A stretch of DNA of 5,945 nucleotides from Planctomycetota bacterium (GTDB taxonomy: Bacteria; Planctomycetota; Phycisphaerae; Sedimentisphaerales; Anaerobacaceae): NCBI GenBank assembly GCA_026386835.1, contig JAPLMV010000245.1, positions 1 to 5,945 on the forward strand, in the 5' to 3' direction. A program made the translations under genes and the position numbers. The notes under the pieces are model-generated. The model was not told the DNA's origin. It saw only the letters and a list, made by a program, of their open reading frames with translations, and did no database searches. Below are positions 1-5,945 of the stretch, piece after piece. Position 1 is the stretch's first letter; each line of letters starts with the position of its first letter.

Positions 1-1728
1 GATGGTAGCCATTATTGCCAGTACGAACAGCACGTTCAGGCACAGAGCCGCATTAGCGATTGCACCGCCGACGGTATAGTAAACAGTCATAAATGCCACG
101 ACGACGATAAGGGCGATTACACCGGACATAATGCCTTTATCCCTGTTGTCGGCGCCTATTGAGGGGCCAATGGTTTTTATCGATATGGGCTGCTCAATTA
201 GTCTTGCGGGCAGAGAGCCGGCATTTAATTTGTTGACCATATCGGTAACTTCCGTCTGCGTGAAGCTTCCTGTTATGATGCCGGAAGTGGATATTCTTGC
301 CTGGATGTTCGGGGCCGAAAGTGCGATTCCATCGAGCAGGATGCACAAAGGCCTTTCAAGGTTCCCGCCTGTGAGGTTTGAAAATATCCTTCCACCTCTT
401 TCGTCAAGCTCAAAACTGATAGCTCTTCGACCCTGCTGGTCGGAAGTAGGTCTTGAGTTTTTCAGCTTCCAGCTTTTTTTAATATCCGCCGTACGAAGCA
501 TAACCTCATTTTGTTTGTTGCTGGTCAGGACATAAAGTTTTTCGCCGAAAGCGGCTGTAACGGAAGTGCTGTTTTTCCATTCTTTGGAATTTTCCACCTC
601 GCACCAGAGGTAATTGTTGTCGGATGCGTATTTTGGCCCTTTTTCCTTGAGAGACCTGACATAAGTATCTATTTCTTCGGGGCTCAAGTCGGTTCGGTCT
701 GTTGTGGGCAGAATTCTAAACTCCAGTATGCCGACGCCCTTGAGCATTCGCTGGAGGTCTTTGGCGTCATCGAGTTCTCCCCTGAATGGACGGTACTGGT
801 CGTAAGCGGCAACCACTTTCCCAATTTTTTCCGCTCTGTCGGGAAACTCTGCTTTAAGCTCCTCGATAGACCCGGTTCTTTCGACGGATTTCGCAGACAT
901 TCCGAGTACCCTGTTTACCTGTTCTGCTGTGAGGTTAAACTGGTCAAGGGTTTTTCTTTCATTTTTGTATTGTACTTTAAGACCCAAATCCGGGTCGGTG
1001 AGTTTCTCAACAACTTTGGTCCATTGAGCATAAGTGTTTACATAGTCGGTCAGAATGTCGAGATTGTTGTCTGAACCGGGAAAATCCTTCAGGACTTTTG
1101 TAAGTTGCTGCTGGTCCAGTTTGTCCCAGTTTGTGACATTTGACTTAATTTTATCGACTTCGAGTTTGGCAGCGGCCAGCTTATCCTCGGCTGGTTTAAG
1201 CTTCGAGAACAACTCGTCGCTTTGCTTCTGAAGTTCGGTATATTGGTCGTACACAGCGGCCAGTTTATCCAGGCCGGTTAATTTATTGGGGTCGTTGCGG
1301 GTGAATCTCTCAAAATCCTTTGTGCGTTCCTGTGCCGGTTTTTTGAGAGAACGCATGATTATTGCAGGGTTGATATTACCTTCGAGAAGGTCGCCGAGTG
1401 TCTTTTCGTAGTTCTGGCGTTTCAGGCGGGCGTCCGCACTTGCAAGGGGCATCTGTATTTCGAACCGCGTGCCGCCCTGTGGCCGCCATACGAGGTTTTG
1501 TATGTTAGCAGGGTCAATTCGCCTTCGCAGAATGGTTATCATTTTTGTGGAAAGCTCTCTTTTTTCCGCCTGGTCCAGCCCCTGTGAATCTATTTCATAG
1601 ATAAGACTTGTTCCGCCAGCCAGGTCTATGCCGGGTTTGAGGGTCGCACTTGGCGGATATAAGCTCCAGACTGCGACAATTACCAAGCCAACAATTAAAA
1701 CGATTTTCCAATTAAGATTTCTATCCAT
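1..1728 (-). CDS. secD: SecD, Sec translocon accessory subunit (3' end beyond the window)
   Basis: Inner-membrane RND-type protein that works with SecF and YajC at SecYEG, using the proton motive force to help preproteins leave on the periplasmic side. The frame stays open for 576 residues from ATG at 1728 to the window edge. TM1 is at about residues 8-23, followed by the SecD signature GIDLAGG (33-39) and an RRRIDP segment (68-73). The second half of the P1 domain resumes with LEFR (335-338) and runs to GPSIG (521-525), just before TM2 (about 533-553); TM3 begins near 557. In E. coli SecD only about a dozen residues separate the VELPG-type strand from LEFR; here the equivalent strand (QMPL, to residue 95) and LEFR are about 240 residues apart, so a large charged helical insertion is present. 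The start is backed by a GAGGA ribosome site. A SecD-SecF fusion is possible but cannot be seen. Identity is secure. Confidence 0.97.
   Translation of the reverse strand, partial: MDRNLNWKIVLIVGLVIVAVWSLYPPSATLKPGIDLAGGTSLIYEIDSQGLDQAEKRELSTKMITILRRRIDPANIQNLVWRPQGGTRFEIQMPLASADARLKRQNYEKTLGDLLEGNINPAIIMRSLKKPAQERTKDFERFTRNDPNKLTGLDKLAAVYDQYTELQKQSDELFSKLKPAEDKLAAAKLEVDKIKSNVTNWDKLDQQQLTKVLKDFPGSDNNLDILTDYVNTYAQWTKVVEKLTDPDLGLKVQYKNERKTLDQFNLTAEQVNRVLGMSAKSVERTGSIEELKAEFPDRAEKIGKVVAAYDQYRPFRGELDDAKDLQRMLKGVGILEFRILPTTDRTDLSPEEIDTYVRSLKEKGPKYASDNNYLWCEVENSKEWKNSTSVTAAFGEKLYVLTSNKQNEVMLRTADIKKSWKLKNSRPTSDQQGRRAISFELDERGGRIFSNLTGGNLERPLCILLDGIALSAPNIQARISTSGIITGSFTQTEVTDMVNKLNAGSLPARLIEQPISIKTIGPSIGADNRDKGIMSGVIALIVVVAFMTVYYTVGGAIANAALCLNVLFVLAIMATI
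763..1425 (-). other. Extra helical region inside the SecD P1 domain
   Basis: This covers SecD residues about 102-322, which have no counterpart in the E. coli protein as I remember it. The stretch is rich in Lys, Glu, Asp, Gln and Leu with heptad-like spacing, especially residues 150-215, and has no hydrophobic run long enough to cross a membrane. A YDQY motif occurs near each end (residues 160-163 and 309-312). The likely reading is a helical or coiled-coil arm projecting into the periplasm between two strands of the conserved base. The boundaries are approximate and the structure is inferred. Confidence 0.7.
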
Positions 1729-1832
1729 AACGTTTCCTCGTAATTCGTATCCGGCCGCCGGCATCTCGCGCAGGATTTAACTGCACGGCACTGATACCAG
1801 TTACAATATTAACGACCGTTCAATATCCATTC
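1729..1832 (-). other. yajC-secD intergenic gap
   Basis: This 104-bp spacer is the longest gene-free stretch in the window. It holds the secD ribosome site and only short weak inverted repeats (a GC-rich CCGGCGGCCGG and an ACTG/CAGT pair), neither followed by a T-run. I see no convincing terminator, promoter or structured leader, which fits read-through from yajC into secD. Confidence 0.5.
1735..1739 (-). promoter_or_regulatory. Ribosome binding site of secD
   Basis: On the minus strand GAGGA lies six bases upstream of the ATG at 1728. It is the clearest Shine-Dalgarno match in the window and fixes the secD start, which also places TM1 immediately at the N-terminus as expected for SecD. Confidence 0.7.
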
Positions 1833-2249
1833 TTATTTTTTCGACAAATTCTTGCCTATTGCTGAAGGTGCAACTTTTATTTTTGTGTTATTCGACTCAT
1901 CAACCTTCAGTGTAACCTCATCATCTTTTACATCGACAACGATTCCGATAATGCCGCCGATTGTCTGAACCTTGTCATTTTTCTGCAGTGACTGTACCAA
2001 TTGGCGATGTTCTTCCTGCTTCTTCTTCGGTGCCCTGAAAAACAGAAGGTACATAACCACCAAAATCAGAACAAACGGGAGGTACTGCATAAGGGGATTA
2101 GGCTTCGTGGTCGTCGTCATGAGGGCATTGGGGTCGGCAGCAACCGTTGCAGTGGTACTGGTTTCCTGCGTAGTAACCGATTCCCCCTTAACAGACGACG
2201 ATGTCTGCTCGCCGGCGGCCTGAGCTAATATCCACATATTATTATCCAT
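1833..2249 (-). CDS. yajC: YajC, Sec translocon accessory protein
   Basis: Small single-span inner-membrane protein that associates with SecD-SecF and SecYEG; its precise role is still unclear. It has 138 residues, longer than the usual 85-115. One membrane segment lies at about 56-71 (YLPFVLILVVMYLLFF), followed by the basic RAPKKKQEEHR stretch where most family members have RPQ-K. The conserved small beta domain then shows VQTIGGIIGIVVDV (94-107) and a VTLKV strand. The first 50 or so residues are an extra Ser/Thr/Gln-rich stretch before the membrane span. ATG at 2249 has an AAAGGG ribosome-site-like sequence eight bases upstream; Met5 is a possible alternative. It sits between tgt and secD, the classic location for yajC. 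Identity is secure from sequence and context together. Confidence 0.95.
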   Translation of the reverse strand: MDNNMWILAQAAGEQTSSSVKGESVTTQETSTTATVAADPNALMTTTTKPNPLMQYLPFVLILVVMYLLFFRAPKKKQEEHRQLVQSLQKNDKVQTIGGIIGIVVDVKDDEVTLKVDESNNTKIKVAPSAIGKNLSKK

Positions 2250-2330
2250 TTTTATTTCCCTTTCATCAAATTTTGAAAACCGTTACTTATAACCTAAATT
2301 TCCTGCAAATTACAGAGAAATCTTTCATCA
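2250..2330 (-). other. tgt-yajC intergenic gap
   Basis: An A/T-rich 81-bp spacer. It contains the yajC ribosome site (AAAGGG, 2258-2263). A TATAAG hexamer is present on the minus strand, but I find no matching -35 at proper spacing. There is no terminator-like hairpin. Confidence 0.45.
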
Positions 2331-3470
2331 TTAGCCGGAAAAATAATCGGTATACCTTTTCAGGTTCTCCTGTGCCCAGTCGGCAAATTCATTTTTTTCC
2401 AGCATTTGTCGGATTTTAGCCATTAATCTCTGGTAGAACCTTATATTATGCAGTGATACGAGGATGGGTCCGAGCATTTCATTTATGTTGAAAAAATGCC
2501 TAAGCGACCCTCTGCCAAAGTTCCTGCAGCAATAGCAGTCGCAATCCTGCTCTATTGGGTTGATGTCGCAGGTGTGGGTGCTGTTTCGCAGCCGCAACGG
2601 ACCGTTTTGCGTAAAGGCATAAGCATTTCGTCCGTTTCGCGTAGGCAGGACGCAGTCGAACATATCGACGCCGGCTTTTACGGCGGCTATGATATCGGCC
2701 GGTGTGCCGACACCCATCAGGTAGCGTGGCTTATCCTGCGGCAAAAGCTGGTTTGTGTGAGCGACAGTCGTTATCATATTGTCATGTCCCTCGCCGACAC
2801 CTAATCCGCCAAGGGCATATCCGTCGAAATCCAGTTTCATCAGTTCGCCTGCACAGGATGTTCGCAATTCATGATTGATGCCGCCCTGCACTATGCCGAA
2901 CAGCATCTGGTTGGCATTGGTATGGGTCTGTTTACATCTTTTTGCCCAGTTGATGGTTCTTTCGACGGCTGTTTTTAATTGAGGTTCATCGCAGGGAAAT
3001 GGGGTGCACTGGTCAAGGCACATAATAATATCTGCACCGAGGCGATTCTGAATTTGGGTTGCAGTTTCGGGACTTAATTTAATTTTTGCCCCATCGATGT
3101 GACTGCCAAATTCAACATGGTCGTCGTTGATTTTGGCAAGAGAACTTAGTGAAAAGACCTGGTAGCCGCCGCTGTCGGTCAGGATGGGTTTATCCCATGC
3201 CATAAGTTTGTGCAGGCCGCCGAGTCTTTCCACGCAATCAACTCCGGGCCTCAAAAGCAAATGGTATGTATTTGCAAGGATAATGACGGCACCGGTTTCA
3301 TTTAGATGTTGCGGGGTGATTCCTTTTACGGCGCCTGCAGTTCCCACTGGCATAAAAACCGGCGTTTGAACCGGGCCATGGGCGGTATTTAACATGCCCA
3401 GACGCGCAGAGGATTGGGAATCCTTTTTAATAATTCCGAACTTAACTATTTTGCCGTTTTCGTGCCGCAC
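2331..3470 (-). CDS. tgt: Queuine/preQ1 tRNA-guanine transglycosylase (TGT)
   Basis: Cytoplasmic TIM-barrel enzyme that swaps guanine-34 in the anticodon of GUN tRNAs (Asp, Asn, His, Tyr) for preQ1, the entry step of queuosine into tRNA. At 379 residues it has normal bacterial length. D99 in DSGGYQVFSL is the expected general acid/base and D272 in FDCVLPTRNGR the nucleophile. Substrate-pocket positions matching the Zymomonas enzyme are D153, C155, Q195, G222 and M252. V225 in GGLGVGEG and C155 are the bacterial choices and point to preQ1 rather than queuine. Zinc ligands C310, C312, C315 and H341 are all present with the usual spacing. The start is GTG, seven bases after the upstream stop codon and without a clear Shine-Dalgarno; an in-frame stop at 3492-3494 rules out a distant upstream start, so coupling to the previous gene is likely. 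queA, often adjacent, is not in this window. Confidence 0.97.
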   Translation of the reverse strand: MRHENGKIVKFGIIKKDSQSSARLGMLNTAHGPVQTPVFMPVGTAGAVKGITPQHLNETGAVIILANTYHLLLRPGVDCVERLGGLHKLMAWDKPILTDSGGYQVFSLSSLAKINDDHVEFGSHIDGAKIKLSPETATQIQNRLGADIIMCLDQCTPFPCDEPQLKTAVERTINWAKRCKQTHTNANQMLFGIVQGGINHELRTSCAGELMKLDFDGYALGGLGVGEGHDNMITTVAHTNQLLPQDKPRYLMGVGTPADIIAAVKAGVDMFDCVLPTRNGRNAYAFTQNGPLRLRNSTHTCDINPIEQDCDCYCCRNFGRGSLRHFFNINEMLGPILVSLHNIRFYQRLMAKIRQMLEKNEFADWAQENLKRYTDYFSG

Positions 3471-3477
3471 TTTGGGT

Positions 3478-4749
3478 TTAGTAGAGATTTTTTATTTTAG
3501 AATTAGGATAATAGTAGTATAGAATCTGGGTTGAGGTTTTTCCGAGCCGAGCCATCGACTGAGCTCCGCACTGGCACATGCCCACACCGTGTCCGTAACC
3601 TCTTCCGGAAACCAATGTCCATTTGTCGCCCATATCGACGATTTGACAAATAGTGCTTTTAAATTTTCGGCCCGTCGGGTCTATTGTGAGCCGCAGGTCT
3701 TCCGCCCGAAGCCAATCACTTTTGCCGGTTGAACCGAGCAGCTTTATCGAAGTCATACGCGAGTATTGGTCGTAATTGCTCTGCTCAGTGGGGATGATGG
3801 CTGTAATATCGCCGAGTTGTTTTAGCGAAGGGTAACTCTGTATGAGCCGATTTTTGACATCGGTTTTGTCGAACTGCACCATGTTCCAGTAGAACTGTGT
3901 GGGTTTTGCAACGTCGATGCAATATGAGCAGGGAACACCGACCAGCGGTTCGAAATAATCACCGAATACGGATTTGCTGCTTTCGGTATGCCCGCCGCAG
4001 ATTGCACTGTAATAGGCAGGGAATATATCCTCGTAGCCGGTTGACTGTCTGCAGACAAGTGCCTGGCCTTTTGTATCATTGACGGCAGCCCATACCTGTG
4101 CAGCTTCGCCTCGGATGCCGTTATAGGCCTGATTGGCCTGTGTTCTTTTGACGTCCCAGCAGCGATTGCCGCCGAAATGCCTTTTGATGTAGATACAGTA
4201 AGTTCTTGCGGCGATTGCCTGAACTCTTAATGCGGCCGGCTCCCAGTAACTGGGCATTTCGACTCCGACTACGCCGGCAAGATATGGCTCAAGCCCAACG
4301 AGGTTAATCGCCGCAAATGAATTGGCATCGGAATTCATTATAAGTTTCAATTTGCCGCGATAACTGTCGCCGTTGAGGCTGAAAATTTGCGGCTCGTCGG
4401 ATGAAATAACAACTTCGCTGCTTGTTGATGGCCGACCCGCAATGGTAATTCTGCCTGCAGATACCTGGATATCAAGCGGCATCTCTACAGTGTTAAAATG
4501 GGACTGTATGGCCTGCGTCACAGGATCTATGACTGTCAGAGACGAGAATGCCGAGATGCGGCATGTTCTGATATTATCGAGAAGCAAAACCCGCACAAGA
4601 TCATCGGCAGTGGTTTCCATCTGGGGAATTGGTGAACTGACCTGTCTTTCAACACAGCCGTCAAAGGTCATTAGCCAGAGCAATAAAGCCGCCCACTGGA
4701 ACACTTTGGTTCTGCTTGTGATGGACCTGAGCGTTGTAAACAATGTCAA
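3478..4749 (-). CDS. SpoIID/LytB-domain exported protein, probable peptidoglycan lytic transglycosylase
   Basis: A 423-residue protein with an N-terminal export signal: basic residues to about 15, a hydrophobic stretch WAALLLWLM (19-27), then Cys32. FDGC is a poor lipobox, so lipoprotein status is uncertain. The SpoIID/LytB domain fills the rest. It includes YRGKL (130-134), LEPYLAGVVGVEMP (153-166) with E164 at the position of the catalytic Glu of SpoIID, and AIAARTY (178-184). These are followed by QAYNGIRGE, a YSAICGGHTESS segment (247-258), CSYC (274-277) and the C-terminal GYGHGVGMCQCGAQ (384-397). In sporulating Firmicutes SpoIID cleaves peptide-free glycan strands during engulfment; related proteins in non-sporulators include LytB-type amidase enhancers. 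Here a wall-remodelling role in the periplasm is inferred. No strong ribosome site is seen before the ATG. The 7-bp gap to tgt suggests co-transcription. Family assignment is secure, substrate is not. Confidence 0.9.
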   Translation of the reverse strand: MTLFTTLRSITSRTKVFQWAALLLWLMTFDGCVERQVSSPIPQMETTADDLVRVLLLDNIRTCRISAFSSLTVIDPVTQAIQSHFNTVEMPLDIQVSAGRITIAGRPSTSSEVVISSDEPQIFSLNGDSYRGKLKLIMNSDANSFAAINLVGLEPYLAGVVGVEMPSYWEPAALRVQAIAARTYCIYIKRHFGGNRCWDVKRTQANQAYNGIRGEAAQVWAAVNDTKGQALVCRQSTGYEDIFPAYYSAICGGHTESSKSVFGDYFEPLVGVPCSYCIDVAKPTQFYWNMVQFDKTDVKNRLIQSYPSLKQLGDITAIIPTEQSNYDQYSRMTSIKLLGSTGKSDWLRAEDLRLTIDPTGRKFKSTICQIVDMGDKWTLVSGRGYGHGVGMCQCGAQSMARLGKTSTQILYYYYPNSKIKNLY

Positions 4750-4802
4750 TTTCTCTGATAATTTTCCAGGTGTTTTTGGCTGCTTAAAAAATATTTAATC
4801 GG
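4750..4802 (-). other. Gap between the TPR/alpha-CTD gene and the SpoIID-type gene
   Basis: A 53-bp A/T-rich spacer with no hairpin plus T-run, so no sign of transcription ending between the two genes. The sequence before the downstream ATG (CAGAGAAATT) offers only a weak purine-rich ribosome site. Confidence 0.45.
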
Positions 4803-5945
4803 TTAATCCAGATTTCTCAGGGATAATCCGATGTTACTTAATGTTTTTTTGATTTCGTTTAAGCTTGTTACGCCGAAGTTTTTGCATCCGAGAAGTTCGG
4901 CCTCTGTTTTGTGTACGAGTTCACCGATTGTCCGGATATTGAGCTTCTCGATGCACTTTCGAGCGCGAACAGACAACTGTAAATCATCAATGGGCTTACC
5001 ATACAGGGCATTGTCCTCGGCTTCTTCTACAGAAGAGGGGGAATCCTGCTCGGAAATAATAGAGACGGCAGGCTGTCTTTCTTCTAAAGACATACCAAGA
5101 TGCAGCGTTTTTGATTCGAGTATGACCTTTATTTCTCTAAGGGAAGTTTCACCGAAGTTTTTGTAGGAAAGCAACTCGGTTTCCGTGATATTTAATAAAT
5201 CTCCGATTGTTTGAATATTCATTTTTCTCAGGCAGTTTCTGCTTCGTACCGATAGTTCAAAATCAGAGATAGGCGTTTCGAGAATTTGTGTTTTTTTGGT
5301 CTTTTTCTTTTCCTTTTCCTCGTCATAGAACATTGTTTTGGAGCTTTCGATATCCTTTTTGAAAAGGATTGCCCTTTTATGATTCGGATGATACTTCAGT
5401 ACCTTTTCCACGCATTGAAAGGCATTGTCGAACTGGCCTTTATCTTCATAAAGTACAGCCAGATTCAGCAGTGCATTTAAATATACAGGGTTGGTCGAGG
5501 CAATCTGTTTGTAATAATCGATGGCTGCTTCTTCGTCGCCTGCCATGTCGCAGCGAAAAGCAAGCCGAAACATGGCCTTTTGATGGTTCGGAAATAACTC
5601 GATAGCTTTCTTGTAATTTTCCATCGCCTGGTCATATAGCCCCTGTGATTCCTGAAGATAGCCGAGCTGATAGTGATAGTCGGCGCTTACATTTTCAAAG
5701 TTTGCGCATTTTTTGAGTTCTTTTTCAGCAGCCTCAACATTGCGAGCCTTACGATAGGTCGCTGCTGTTTCTAATCTGATGCTTAATGTATCAGCGCCGT
5801 GGTCGAGACTTTTCTTGAGACTTTCAATTGCCTCGTCGAATTTGCCCATCCGACGCAACGCAATGGCCAGGTAAAAAAACTTTTCCTTGCAGTCATTTCC
5901 CTTCTTGAGTTTCTCGACAGCGTCGGCATTTTTACCCAGAATACA
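4803..5945 (-). CDS. TPR protein with two C-terminal RNA polymerase alpha-CTD-like domains (5' end beyond the window)
   Basis: The frame is open from the window edge to the TAA at 4803, giving 380 visible residues; the true start lies outside. About five tetratricopeptide repeats occupy visible residues 19-190 (for example GKFDEAIE, GLYDQAMENYKKAIELFPN, GQFDNAF), and the tail of another may precede them. A Lys/Glu-rich linker (about 208-219) leads to two domains that closely resemble the RNA polymerase alpha C-terminal domain, at about 225-289 and 318-380. Each has the alpha-CTD pattern LSVR-x3-C, then TIG-[DE]-L, then KNFG-x-TSL-x-EIK. No membrane segment or signal is visible, so it should be cytoplasmic. 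TPRs bind proteins; alpha-CTDs bind UP-element DNA, sigma region 4 and activators. A role as a DNA- or transcription-associated adaptor is inference. It is not RpoA itself, since the assembly domain is replaced by TPRs. I recall similar unstudied proteins in planctomycetes. Confidence 0.9.
   Translation of the reverse strand, partial: CILGKNADAVEKLKKGNDCKEKFFYLAIALRRMGKFDEAIESLKKSLDHGADTLSIRLETAATYRKARNVEAAEKELKKCANFENVSADYHYQLGYLQESQGLYDQAMENYKKAIELFPNHQKAMFRLAFRCDMAGDEEAAIDYYKQIASTNPVYLNALLNLAVLYEDKGQFDNAFQCVEKVLKYHPNHKRAILFKKDIESSKTMFYDEEKEKKKTKKTQILETPISDFELSVRSRNCLRKMNIQTIGDLLNITETELLSYKNFGETSLREIKVILESKTLHLGMSLEERQPAVSIISEQDSPSSVEEAEDNALYGKPIDDLQLSVRARKCIEKLNIRTIGELVHKTEAELLGCKNFGVTSLNEIKKTLSNIGLSLRNLD
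4806..4994 (-). repeat. Second alpha-CTD-like repeat unit of the TPR protein
   Basis: Visible residues about 318-380, ending at the C-terminus of the protein. R265, C269, G296, S299 and E302 equivalents are kept (R327, C331, G358, S361, E364). N268 is Lys (K330), E261 is Gln (Q323) and K298 is Thr (T360). The fold signature is intact through the final helix and LSLRNLD tail, so this is a second folded copy and not a remnant. It probably arose by internal duplication. Confidence 0.85.
5079..5273 (-). repeat. First alpha-CTD-like repeat unit of the TPR protein
   Basis: Visible residues about 225-289. Lined up by eye with E. coli alpha, it keeps D259, E261, R265, N268, C269, G296, S299 and E302 (here D228, E230, R234, N237, C238, G265, S268, E271), while K298 is Thr (T267). 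These include most of the residues that contact UP-element DNA and the 261 determinant facing sigma. It is similar to the second unit in protein and partly in DNA, for example CCGAAGTTTTTG on the plus strand in both. Confidence 0.85.

Noticed and set aside
131..1074. Two long plus-strand open frames (131-535 and 511-1074)
   Set aside because: They lie wholly antisense to secD, whose conserved motifs are unmistakable on the minus strand; their translations show no recognisable family and no ribosome sites were seen.
1751..1762. GC-rich inverted repeat CCGGCGGCCGG between yajC and secD as a terminator
   Set aside because: The stem is only about four base pairs with no T-run after it, and it sits close to the secD ribosome site.
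2264..2300. TATAAG hexamer upstream of yajC as a -10 promoter element
   Set aside because: No acceptable -35 hexamer at 16-18 bp spacing; A/T-rich spacers yield such hexamers by chance.
1972..2419. Plus-strand open frames over yajC and the end of tgt
   Set aside because: They are antisense to yajC and the 3' end of tgt, overlap each other in different frames and have low-complexity or Arg/Cys-rich translations typical of reverse-strand shadows.
3822..4079. Second minus-strand frame of 85 codons inside the SpoIID-type gene
   Set aside because: Out of frame within a gene whose own frame is continuous and conserved; translation resembles no family.
4373..5605. Plus-strand open frames over the SpoIID-type and TPR/alpha-CTD genes
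   Set aside because: Antisense to genes with clear domain content; no recognisable motifs of their own.
4803..5858. Starting the TPR/alpha-CTD gene at the TTG at 5858
   Set aside because: The frame stays open to the window edge and the upstream residues (KFFYLAIALRRMG) complete the first half of a TPR, so the gene continues beyond the window.
4803..5945. Reading the TPR/alpha-CTD gene as rpoA
   Set aside because: The assembly (N-terminal) domain of RpoA is absent, TPRs are in its place and the CTD is duplicated.

Overview
The window carries five co-directional genes, all read on the minus strand. Read in the direction of transcription (high to low coordinates) they are: a TPR protein ending in two RNA-polymerase-alpha C-terminal-type domains (5' end cut by the window edge), a SpoIID/LytB-type cell-wall protein, tgt (tRNA-guanine transglycosylase), yajC and secD (3' end cut by the window edge). 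Gaps are short (53, 7, 81 and 104 bp) and no convincing factor-independent terminator is visible in any of them, so one operon or a set of overlapping transcription units is the natural reading. No RNA genes, mobile elements, CRISPR arrays or prophage genes are seen, and no gene-free stretch exceeds about 105 bp.

Organism: a diderm bacterium, most likely a planctomycete of the Phycisphaerae type. This rests on the TPR plus alpha-CTD architecture, the heavily enlarged periplasmic part of SecD, the moderate G+C content by eye, and general protein character. It is an inference from memory of family distribution, not a database result; another member of the PVC group or a neighbouring phylum is possible.

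Region by region: 1-1728 secD (partial, 576 residues visible) with a roughly 220-residue helical insertion in its first periplasmic domain; 1833-2249 yajC with an N-terminal Ser/Thr-rich extension; 2331-3470 tgt with all catalytic and zinc ligands present; 3478-4749 a SpoIID/LytB-domain exported protein, probably a peptidoglycan lytic transglycosylase; 4803-5945 the TPR/alpha-CTD protein.

How they fit together: tgt-yajC-secD is an old and widespread neighbourhood (as in the E. coli tgt-yajC-secD-secF cluster) that links tRNA queuosine modification to Sec translocation for reasons that are not clear. YajC and SecD act together at SecYEG. The SpoIID-type protein would itself be exported through Sec and act on the cell wall. 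The TPR/alpha-CTD protein is the least understood member: its paired alpha-CTD modules look able to bind DNA or the transcription machinery, while the TPRs would bind protein partners. It is the best candidate here for something not yet described.
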